The translations under genes and the position numbers were made by a program. A stretch of 27,462 bases of DNA, from assembly GCF_019052365.1 (NCBI RefSeq), contig NZ_JAHQUY010000045.1, positions 1 through 27,462 on the forward strand, given 5' to 3'. Positions 7,696 to 14,271 of this stretch are shown here, piece by piece. Source of the DNA: Leyella stercorea (lineage in GTDB: Bacteria > Bacteroidota > Bacteroidia > Bacteroidales > Bacteroidaceae). The notes below the pieces were generated by a model. That model was not told the origin of the DNA. It was given only the letters and a program-made list of their open reading frames with translations, and ran no database searches. How positions within the stretch are numbered: the stretch's first letter is position 1; each line of letters opens with the position of its first letter.

Positions 7696-8730
7696 TTAGA
7701 AATTCACTTTCAGACAGTTGGCAATCATTGTCAGCGAGCCTATCAGCGCCGCGAGAGGTGCGAGTTCAAGCGTGCAAAAGTACAAAAAATTTTGCAGAAA
7801 ACCGCCTCTGTGCCTAAAAAAGATGATGTACGACTTGTAAAGGGAGAGCAACTTGAAGAGTGCTATCACGAGGAATGTGCAGACGAGCGTGGTCTGTACC
7901 GGCATCTTGAAGTAAGCCTGAAGCATCACCACGGGGAAGAGGCATACGCCCTCCATTCCGAGGAAGAAGAGGTTTGACTTCATCCAGAACTCGTTGTTGC
8001 GCTTGTTGAAGAACACCCATCCCACGAGCCAGTAGAACAGCGTCTTGAGCGTCATGTAGGCGAAGACGGTGAGCGAGAATATGGCTATCACCTGGTAGTG
8101 GTCGACGACGAACGTGTCGGCGACGTATAGCTGCGTGTAGAAGAAGTAGACCAGACCCAGCAGCAGACACGTCTGCAGCACGAGGAAGAACTGGAAGCGC
8201 AGTTCTTCGGATGTCTCGGTTACGGCGGTCATGTTCTCGCTTACGGGCGGTCGGAAGAACTCCTTGGCCTGTCGCAGTATGAAGCGTCGCGACTTGGTGT
8301 ATGCTATGAGCGCTATGCAGAAGCAGAAGATGAGCAGCAGTGTGATGATGTTGTCGCGCGCTATGGTGTAGGGCACGGGGTCGCCAGCCACGCCGATTCG
8401 TCCTCCGAAGAGGTCGGGGTTGAAGAACGGCTTGCCGGTGAAGTACGACTCGCGATAGTATTGCGGCAGGTTGACGTCGCGCCACGAGTGTCCGCGTGTG
8501 TGTCCGGGTAGGTGCAGCGTGTCAGGCTGCTGACTCCATGTTATCTCCGACGGGCGTATGTGAGCCTGGATAGCGGAGTCCTGCTGTGCAGGCGTGGCGT
8601 CCTTGGGCAGCCATCTCAGCACTTCTGCCGGCGTGAGCTGGTGGTGCTGGGATACGGGCTTGGCGCCGACGGGCAGTCCGTCGGCGCCAAGAACTATCTC
8701 CTCTGTATGTATGGAGTCGGTTGTTATCAT
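7696..8730 (-). CDS. DUF4271 family integral membrane protein
   Basis: From the ATG at 8730 (MITTDSIHTEEIVLG) the product has 344 residues. An open frame extends upstream to 8847, but those 39 extra residues (LTTTPPQHRNLTISPQQHLN) are only a translation of the dispersed repeat, so the inner start was chosen. The first 150 or so residues are polar. Six membrane segments follow: about IITLLLIFCFCIALIAY, FFLVLQTCLLLGLVYFFY, VIAIFSLTVFAYMTLKTLFY, LFFLGMEGVCLFPVVML, LVCTFLVIALFKLLSLY and APLAALIGSLTMIA. The family is largely restricted to Bacteroidetes and typically sits next to hemD, as here. Its molecular role is not known; it may be structural or linked to envelope or haem function, which the sequence cannot decide. 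Confidence 0.85.
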   Translation of the reverse strand: MITTDSIHTEEIVLGADGLPVGAKPVSQHHQLTPAEVLRWLPKDATPAQQDSAIQAHIRPSEITWSQQPDTLHLPGHTRGHSWRDVNLPQYYRESYFTGKPFFNPDLFGGRIGVAGDPVPYTIARDNIITLLLIFCFCIALIAYTKSRRFILRQAKEFFRPPVSENMTAVTETSEELRFQFFLVLQTCLLLGLVYFFYTQLYVADTFVVDHYQVIAIFSLTVFAYMTLKTLFYWLVGWVFFNKRNNEFWMKSNLFFLGMEGVCLFPVVMLQAYFKMPVQTTLVCTFLVIALFKLLSLYKSYIIFFRHRGGFLQNFLYFCTLELAPLAALIGSLTMIANCLKVNF

Positions 8731-8745
8731 GTCAATATTATTTTT

Positions 8746-8898
8746 GTTGAGGTGTTGTTGTGGTGAGATGGTGAGATTTCTATGTTGAGGTGGTGTTGTG
8801 GTGAGATGGTGAGATTTGTCTATACCTATAAAAGGTAATGTCACCACCTCAACATCTCAACACAACACCATATCACCACACCACACTCAACATTCACC
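8746..8898. repeat. Dispersed low-complexity palindromic repeat, copy 2
   Basis: Same design as 6737-6891: a G/T-rich left arm with GTGGTGAGATGGTGAGAT present twice (near 8759-8776 and 8799-8815), the core GTCTATACC-T-ATAAAA-GGTAATGTC, and a C/A-rich right arm. It fills the gap between metK and the DUF4271 gene. The minus-strand TACCTTTT lies about 100 bases before the DUF4271 start. Confidence 0.8.
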
Positions 8899-8903
8899 AT
8901 TCT

Positions 8904-10163
8904 TTAGATTCCGAATTCCTTGCGGATATCGTCTACGCGGTCGAGTTTCTCCCATGTGAAGAGCTCCACCTCCATCTCCTTTGTCTCGTGATAGCGCGAT
9001 GAGAAGGTCTTCTTCACTACCTCGTTCTTGCGGCCCATGTGTCCGTAGGCAGCTGTCTCGCGATAGATAGGCTGGCGCAGCTTGAGATCCTTCTCGATGG
9101 CCTTCGGACGGAGGTCGAAGAGCTTCTCAATCTTCTTTGCAATCTCGCCGTCGCTCATCTGCACGCGGCTGCGTCCGTATGTGTTGACGTAGATGTTCAC
9201 CGGCTCAGCTACGCCGATAGCGTAGCTCACCTGCACGAGCATCTCGTCGGCAACGCCTGCCGCTACCATGTTCTTTGCGATGTGGCGTGCTGCGTATGCT
9301 GCCGAGCGGTCTACCTTCGAAGGGTCTTTGCCAGAGAAGGCTCCGCCGCCGTGTGCGCCCTTGCCGCCGTATGTGTCGACGATAATCTTACGACCGGTGA
9401 GACCGGTGTCGCCGTGGGGGCCTCCGATTACGAACTTGCCAGTCGGGTTGACGAAGTACTTGATGTCGTCGCCGAAGAGTGCGAGCACCTTCTCGCTGTG
9501 TATCTCTGCCTTGACGCGCGGCATGAGTATGTTGAGCACGTCGTCCTTGATCTTGGCGAGCATGCGCTCGTCGTCGGTGTCGAACTCGTCGTGCTGTGTA
9601 GACACTACGATGGTGTCGATGCGCTGCGGTATGCCTTCCTCCGAGTATTCAACGGTGACCTGGCTCTTAGAGTCGGGGCGCAGGTATGTCATCTGCTTGC
9701 CCTCCTTGCGTATGTCAGCGAGCACGCGCATGATGAGCTGTGCGAGGTCGAGCGTTACGGGCATGTAGTTCTCGGTCTCGTTGGTGGCGTAGCCGAACAT
9801 CATTCCCTGGTCGCCGGCGCCCTGGTCCTCTTCCTTCTCGCGGCTCACACCACGGTCGATGTCGTCCGACTGCTCGTGGATGGCTGTGAGCACACCGCAT
9901 GAGTTGCCGTCGAACTGATACTCCGACTTTGTGTAGCCAATCTGGTTGATGGTCTTGCGTGCGATGTTCTGCAGGTCGATGTAGACGTTAGAGCGCACCT
10001 CGCCCATGATTACTACCTGACCGGTTGTCACGAACGACTCGATGGCGCAGTGTGCGTTTTCGTCGTAAGCGAGGAACTGATCTACTAAAGCGTCTGAAAT
10101 CTGGTCGGCCACTTTGTCTGGATGGCCTTCTGAAACTGATTCTGAAGAAAAAAGATAATTCAT
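8904..10163 (-). CDS. metK: S-adenosylmethionine synthetase
   Basis: MetK makes SAM from methionine and ATP. The 419-residue product has the N-terminal FSSESVSEGHPDKVADQISD segment (methionine and Mg/ATP site), the GDQGMMFGYA motif (with an acidic insertion before it), and the P-loop-like GGGAFSGKDPSKVDRSAAY near residues 272-290. The C-terminal domain ends in a somewhat extended tail (WEKLDRVDDIRKEFGI), and the length is as usual in Bacteroidetes. Transcription probably starts near 10338, giving a leader of about 175 nt with apparent structure (see separate entry). Downstream on the same strand is the DUF4271-hemD-rnpA-yidD-tyrS series, separated by a repeat. Confidence 0.98.
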   Translation of the reverse strand: MNYLFSSESVSEGHPDKVADQISDALVDQFLAYDENAHCAIESFVTTGQVVIMGEVRSNVYIDLQNIARKTINQIGYTKSEYQFDGNSCGVLTAIHEQSDDIDRGVSREKEEDQGAGDQGMMFGYATNETENYMPVTLDLAQLIMRVLADIRKEGKQMTYLRPDSKSQVTVEYSEEGIPQRIDTIVVSTQHDEFDTDDERMLAKIKDDVLNILMPRVKAEIHSEKVLALFGDDIKYFVNPTGKFVIGGPHGDTGLTGRKIIVDTYGGKGAHGGGAFSGKDPSKVDRSAAYAARHIAKNMVAAGVADEMLVQVSYAIGVAEPVNIYVNTYGRSRVQMSDGEIAKKIEKLFDLRPKAIEKDLKLRQPIYRETAAYGHMGRKNEVVKKTFSSRYHETKEMEVELFTWEKLDRVDDIRKEFGI

Positions 10164-10214
10164 TTTTCCAATTTTTAAATTTAAATAAGTGGAAAAACAC
10201 CAAATTACCGCTGT

Positions 10215-10317
10215 CTAACCGTCGTTATCCTTTTACGTTTCGCGTTCTTACATTCGCGGTTAGCGTTGCAGTTTTAGCATTTTTTTGTGTGGTTGCAAGC
10301 AGCCAAATTCTTCCACA
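10215..10317 (-). promoter_or_regulatory. Structured metK leader, candidate SAM-II-like riboswitch
   Basis: On the minus strand TGTGG (10313-10317) pairs with CCACA (10288-10292) around a 20-base loop ending in TTGCAA. An A-rich linker follows, then TGCTAAAAC and TGCAAC (10265-10279). The order of stem, loop ending UUGCAA, stem, A-rich linker and GCUAAAA resembles SAM-II aptamers. UUGCA of the loop could pair with UGCAA downstream as a pseudoknot. After it, CTAACCG (10257-10263) pairs with CGGTTAG (10215-10221). The element stops about 100 bases before the metK start, farther than usual for SAM-II, and the loop lacks the ACC I would expect. Assignment is tentative. Confidence 0.45.
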
Positions 10318-10344
10318 GGGTTATACATGTTTTGTTATCGGGTG

Positions 10345-10352
10345 CAAAGGTA
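10345..10352 (-). promoter_or_regulatory. metK promoter -7 box
   Basis: On the minus strand TACCTTTG followed by CACCC is a near-ideal Bacteroidetes -7 element. No TTTG was seen at the expected -33 distance. Together with the plus-strand promoter at 10465-10495 it makes a divergent promoter region between metK and the MATE gene. Confidence 0.7.
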
Positions 10353-10464
10353 CGGCTATTTTTCGAGAGAGCGAAATAAAAACGCATAAAGTATTAGGTT
10401 TTAACGCAAAATTACCCTTTTTCCCTTTTTCGGTATACTTATTACGGATAAGCGGCGAATGGCG

Positions 10465-10495
10465 TTGTGTATTATGAAAATTTGTAGTAACTTCG
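10465..10495 (+). promoter_or_regulatory. Candidate promoter of the MATE operon
   Basis: TAACTTCG (10488-10495) differs by one base from TAnnTTTG and is followed by CA. TTG at 10465-10467 lies 20 bases upstream. The leader to the ATG at 10557 would be about 55 nt. Confidence 0.4.
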
Positions 10496-10556
10496 CATTG
10501 CGATATCAGCAAACTGAGACAGTTCAATAGGTATATATACACACACAGATTCATAT

Positions 10557-11996
10557 ATGAAATCAGACAAGAAGAAAGACGCGTTACTCTCGATGATACG
10601 TCAGGGCAAGCCTATGACGCTCGGCGAGCAGGCGCGACTCGTGATGTTTCTCGCCACGCCGGCTATTCTGGCGCAGCTCACGACGACGATGATGCAGTAC
10701 ATCGACGCGTCGATGGTGGGCAGCATGGGCGCGCAGGCGTCGGCTTCCATCGGACTGATGGAGACGACGATGTGGCTGCTGGGCAGCATCTGCTCGGCGG
10801 CGGCAGCCGGATTCTACGTTCAGGTGAGCCATCAGTTGGGCTCCAACGACCCTCGGCGGGCTCGCAACACGCTCAGACAGGGCATAATGTCGGTGCTCGT
10901 GGTGAGCGCGCTCATAGGCTTGGTGTCGCTGGCGGTGAGTCCGTTCCTGCCCGTGTGGCTGGGCGGCGGCAGCGACATCACGCCCACGGCTTCTGCCTAC
11001 TTCGCCATCGTGGCTACGGCTCTGCCCATATTCCAGTTCTCGATATTCGGCGCCGGCATGCTTAGGAGTTCGGGCAATATGGTTGTGCCGAGCGTGATGA
11101 GCGTGGTGATGATGTCGCTCGACGTGGTGTTCAACTTCTTCCTCATCTTCCCCACCCGACCCATGCAACTGTTTGGCGCAGAAGTAACTATGCCGGGCAT
11201 GGGTATGGGCGTAGTGGGTGCGGCGATAGGCACCGTGTCGGCTGAGCTGGTGGCTGCGGCGATCACGATGTACATACTCTGTTTCCGCTCGAAAGAGCTG
11301 TCGCTGCGCATCGACACGGGGCGCTTTCTGCCCACATGGGGCGTGGTGAAGCGCGCGCTGCACATCAGTCTGCCTATGGGATTGCAGCAGACCATCATGT
11401 GCTCGGCTTACGTGATGACGACCATTATCATTGCGCCGCTGGGCACGTTCGCCATCGCCGCCAACTCGTTCGGCGTAATCGTGGAGAGTCTCTGCTACAT
11501 GCCGGGCTACGGCATAGCCGATGCTGCTACGACGCTCGTCGGACAGAGCATCGGAGCCGGCAGGCACGAACTGATGAAGCGCTTTGCGTGGCTGTCGGTG
11601 GGCTTGGGCGTGACGGTGATGGCTGTGATGGGCGTGGTGATGTACGTCGGAGCGCCCGTAGCAATGGCTATGATGACGCCGGCTGAGGAGGTGCGCCGTC
11701 TGGGCGTGGAGGTGCTGCGCATAGAAGCGTTCGCCGAGCCGATGTTCGCCGCTGCCATCGTGAGCTACGGCGTGTTCGTGGGCGCTGCAAAGACGCTCGT
11801 GCCGAGCATCATGAACCTCGTCTCGATATGGGGCGTGCGCATATCGCTCGCCGCTCTGCTGGCGCCGTCGATGGGACTGCGCGGCGTGTGGATAGCTATG
11901 TGCATCGAACTCTGCTTCAGAGGCTTTATATTCTTAGTGAAACTCAAATTCTGGAACATTCAAACTTCATGCAATCATTATGAAAAAGATCAGTAA
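10557..11996 (+). CDS. MATE family efflux transporter
   Basis: The 479-residue protein has about 12 membrane segments in two similar halves, as in multidrug and toxin extrusion antiporters. The N half opens with LVMFLATPAILAQLTTTMMQYIDASMVG, cited in part as the typical first helix with its VD/IDxxMVG ending. The C half opens with KRALHISLPMGLQQTIMCSA, and GYGIADAATTLVGQSIGAG matches the conserved segment after helix 8. MATE proteins expel organic cations or metabolites in exchange for H+ or Na+. The gene overlaps the next by 17 bases and leads a three-gene plus-strand group, so the substrate may be related to the downstream C-S lyase; that link is inferred. Confidence 0.92.
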   Translation: MKSDKKKDALLSMIRQGKPMTLGEQARLVMFLATPAILAQLTTTMMQYIDASMVGSMGAQASASIGLMETTMWLLGSICSAAAAGFYVQVSHQLGSNDPRRARNTLRQGIMSVLVVSALIGLVSLAVSPFLPVWLGGGSDITPTASAYFAIVATALPIFQFSIFGAGMLRSSGNMVVPSVMSVVMMSLDVVFNFFLIFPTRPMQLFGAEVTMPGMGMGVVGAAIGTVSAELVAAAITMYILCFRSKELSLRIDTGRFLPTWGVVKRALHISLPMGLQQTIMCSAYVMTTIIIAPLGTFAIAANSFGVIVESLCYMPGYGIADAATTLVGQSIGAGRHELMKRFAWLSVGLGVTVMAVMGVVMYVGAPVAMAMMTPAEEVRRLGVEVLRIEAFAEPMFAAAIVSYGVFVGAAKTLVPSIMNLVSIWGVRISLAALLAPSMGLRGVWIAMCIELCFRGFIFLVKLKFWNIQTSCNHYEKDQ

Positions 11997-12825
11997 CAAG
12001 GTTTTCGGCGGAGAGCGTCCGCTCTTCGAAATACACAACGTGGAGCTCGACCACGTACGCATCACCTTCGGCGAATCGGGCGTAAAGGAGTGTAGCAACA
12101 TCGTTTGCCGCAACTGCTACTTCGAGGGCAAGTACCCACTGTGGCACGTGAAGAAGTCGGATATACGCAACTGCTATTTCGCTCCGGGCTCGCGTTCGGC
12201 GATATGGTACTCGGACGATATGCACATGGAGGACTGCGTGATAAACGGTCCGAAGTTCTTCCGCGAGATGAAGAATCTGTCGCTGAAGAACGTAACCGTG
12301 AACGATGCCGACGAGACGTTCTGGGGCATCGACGGACTGAAGCTGGAGAACGTGGTGCTGCACGAGGGTACGTACCCGTTCATGCACTGCCGCAACGTGA
12401 AGGTGGACGGTCTGGTGTCGGACGCGAAGTACGTCTTCCAGTACTCGCGCGACATAGAGATTCGCAACGCGAAGATAGACACGAAGGACTCGTTCTGGGA
12501 GGTGGATAACGTGACGGTGTACGACTCGGAACTGAACGGAGAGTTCCTCGGATGGCACTCACGTGGACTGCGACTCGTCAACTGCCATATATCGGGCGAA
12601 CAGCCGCTCTGCTACGCCAAGGACCTCGTGCTCGAGAACTGCACATTCGACGCCGAATGCGACCGCGCGTTCGAGTATTCTACCGTGCAGGCTGACATAC
12701 GCGGACATATAAAGAGCATAAAGAACCCTGCGTCGGGACGCATCGTGGCTGACAGCTTCGGCGAGATAATACTCGACGAGAATATCAAGAAGCCTGCCGA
12801 CTGCGAGATTCTGACGCGGGCTTAG
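11980..12825 (+). CDS. DUF3737 family beta-solenoid protein
   Basis: I recognise this 281-residue product as DUF3737 from its start (KVFGGERPLFEI), PLWHVKKSDIRNCYF, SAIWYSDDMHMEDCVI, and the C-terminal FEYSTVQADIRGHIKSIKNP. From about residue 38 to 235 it consists of ten near-regular coils of 19-22 residues, each with an N/D-C/V strand (IRNCYF, MEDCVI, LKNVTV, LENVVL, VNCHI, LENCTF) and an aromatic cluster (LWH, IWY, FWG, FMH, FQY, FWE, GWH, LCY, FEY). This is the pattern of a right-handed parallel beta helix with an aromatic ladder. It has no signal peptide and no pectate-lyase catalytic set that I can identify. The start overlaps the MATE gene by 17 bases in another frame, implying translational coupling. 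Function unknown; it may bind or modify the lyase substrate. Confidence 0.88.
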   Translation: MKKISNKVFGGERPLFEIHNVELDHVRITFGESGVKECSNIVCRNCYFEGKYPLWHVKKSDIRNCYFAPGSRSAIWYSDDMHMEDCVINGPKFFREMKNLSLKNVTVNDADETFWGIDGLKLENVVLHEGTYPFMHCRNVKVDGLVSDAKYVFQYSRDIEIRNAKIDTKDSFWEVDNVTVYDSELNGEFLGWHSRGLRLVNCHISGEQPLCYAKDLVLENCTFDAECDRAFEYSTVQADIRGHIKSIKNPASGRIVADSFGEIILDENIKKPADCEILTRA

Positions 12826-12839
12826 CCACAAAACAGATT

Positions 12840-12893
12840 GTTTGTAGACCCAATAACAATGGTCTATAAACTAAACATCGTTTGTCTATAAAC
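12840..12893. promoter_or_regulatory. Operator-like triple repeat (GTTTrTAGAC) upstream of C-S lyase
   Basis: GTTTGTAGACC (12840-12850) pairs with GGTCTATAAAC (12861-12871), an 11-bp hairpin with one wobble and a 10-base loop. GTCTATAAAC occurs again just before the lyase start (about 12884-12893). The three copies of one 10-base word, one of them inverted, within 54 bases and with no T run, suggest a regulator site rather than a terminator. Confidence 0.45.
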
Positions 12894-12914
12894 ATAAAAC
12901 AAAACCCGTAAGCT

Positions 12915-14087
12915 ATGGAATACGACTTTTCAATACCCACCGACCGACGCGGCACCGACTCGTACAAATGGGATTCGGCGCCAGAGGCTGACATCATTCC
13001 GATGTGGGTGGCAGATATGGACTTCGAGACTTTCCCTGGCATCACCGAAGCCTTGCAGCGACGCGTGGCGCACGGCATATTCGGCTACACACGTGTGCCG
13101 GAGGCGTACTACGAGGCGGTGTGCCGATGGTTTGGTAAGCGTCACGGATGGCATATCAACCGCGAGGATATCATCTACACGTCGGGCGTGGTGCCGGCTG
13201 TGTCGGCGGTTATCAAGGCGCTCACGCTGCCCGGCGACCAGGTGATAGTGCAGGGACCGGTGTACAACTGCTTCTTCTCCTCAATACGCAACAACGGATG
13301 CGAGATGGTATCCAACTCGCTTATATATAATAAGGAGGAACTGCGCTACGAAATCGACTTCGACGACCTCGAACGCAAGCTCAAGCACGAACGCGCACGA
13401 CTGATGCTGCTCTGCAACCCGCACAATCCGGGCGGACGCGTGTGGACGCGCGACGAACTGACACGCGTGGCGGAGCTTTGCCGCAAGTATGGCGTGCGCG
13501 TGGTGTCGGACGAGATACACTGCGAACTGACGCTCTACGACAACGAGTACGTGCCGTTCGGTTCGCTGCCCGACGAACTGAGCCGCGATTCGATAACCTG
13601 CTGCTCGCCGTCGAAGGCGTTCAACACCGCCGGACTGCAGATTGCGAACATCGTTTGCCGCGACGCTGAGGTGCGCAACCGCATCGACCGCGCCATAAAC
13701 ATCAACGAGGTGTGCGACGTGAACCCGTTCGGCGTGATTGCTCTGCAGGCTGCTTACAGCGACGAGGGCTACGAATGGCTAAAGCAACTACGCAAATACA
13801 TCTCAGCCAACTACGACTTGCTGCTGGAACGCTTCGCTCGCGAACTGCCCAAGTGCAAGGTGATGCGCATGGAGGGCACGTATCTGGCGTGGATTGACTG
13901 CTCGGAACTGCATATCTCGTCGGACGAAATAGAGGAGATGCTCATGCACGAGAACAAAGTGTGGGTGAATGCGGGCAGCATGTACGGCGCTGAAGGCGCG
14001 GCGTTCATACGCATCAACATGGCTTGCACCAGCGAACTGCTCAACGAAGGCATAACGCGAATAGTGAACGGACTCGGCGCTTACTGA
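12915..14087 (+). CDS. MalY/PatB family PLP-dependent C-S lyase (cystathionine beta-lyase type)
   Basis: This 390-residue fold-type I PLP enzyme has the MalY/PatB signatures: PMWVADMDFETFP near 29-41, YTSGVVPAV near 88-96, CNPHNPGG at 167-174, SDEIHCEL with the PLP-contacting Asp at 199, SPSKAFNTAG with the Schiff-base Lys at 234, and FIRINMAC with the carboxylate-binding Arg near the C terminus. Family members cleave C-S bonds of cystathionine or S-conjugated cysteines, giving pyruvate, ammonia and a thiol. The gene follows DUF3737 by 89 bases on the same strand after a MATE exporter. Whether it serves methionine synthesis or sulfur-conjugate degradation cannot be told; metG and metK nearby are on the other strand. 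Confidence 0.9.
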   Translation: MEYDFSIPTDRRGTDSYKWDSAPEADIIPMWVADMDFETFPGITEALQRRVAHGIFGYTRVPEAYYEAVCRWFGKRHGWHINREDIIYTSGVVPAVSAVIKALTLPGDQVIVQGPVYNCFFSSIRNNGCEMVSNSLIYNKEELRYEIDFDDLERKLKHERARLMLLCNPHNPGGRVWTRDELTRVAELCRKYGVRVVSDEIHCELTLYDNEYVPFGSLPDELSRDSITCCSPSKAFNTAGLQIANIVCRDAEVRNRIDRAININEVCDVNPFGVIALQAAYSDEGYEWLKQLRKYISANYDLLLERFARELPKCKVMRMEGTYLAWIDCSELHISSDEIEEMLMHENKVWVNAGSMYGAEGAAFIRINMACTSELLNEGITRIVNGLGAY

Positions 14088-14116
14088 TTTCTGCCAACTA
14101 AATAATAAAGAAAAAC

Positions 14117-14149
14117 ATACTCTATTATAAACAAAACATAATAGGGTAT
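14117..14149. terminator. 12-bp hairpin after the C-S lyase gene
   Basis: ATACTCTATTAT pairs with ATAATAGGGTAT (one G-T wobble) across a 9-base loop, 30 bases after the lyase stop. No T run follows, so a terminator role is uncertain. It may be a 3'-end stabiliser. Confidence 0.45.
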
Positions 14150-14160
14150 ACAACAAAACA

Positions 14161-14254
14161 GTAGCGGAGGTCTCCGGCCTCCGCAGCAGTTGAAGAGAAC
14201 ACTTCTTTTCAGTTTGTGTCGTTGACTGCTGCGGAGGCCAGAGACCTCCGCTAC
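14161..14254. repeat. REP/BIME-like double palindrome between convergent genes
   Basis: Arms 14161-14190 and 14225-14254 are 30-base inverted repeats with one mismatch (a wobble in RNA), separated by 34 bases. Each arm is itself palindromic: GCGGAGG pairs with CCTCCGC. This two-level design resembles REP units arranged head to head. It sits between the convergent lyase and metG stops and may end transcription in both directions. No REP-associated transposase is present in the window. Confidence 0.8.
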
Positions 14255-14271
14255 TATTGTATAAGAAATAA

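Noticed and set aside
7648..7977. 109-codon plus-strand ORF
   Set aside because: Mostly antisense to the DUF4271 gene, with no independent support.
9039..9902. 287-codon plus-strand ORF over metK
   Set aside because: Shadow frame of metK.
10584..11567. 327-codon minus-strand ORF over the MATE gene
   Set aside because: Arg/His-rich shadow frame without a domain; the plus-strand frame is clearly a MATE transporter.
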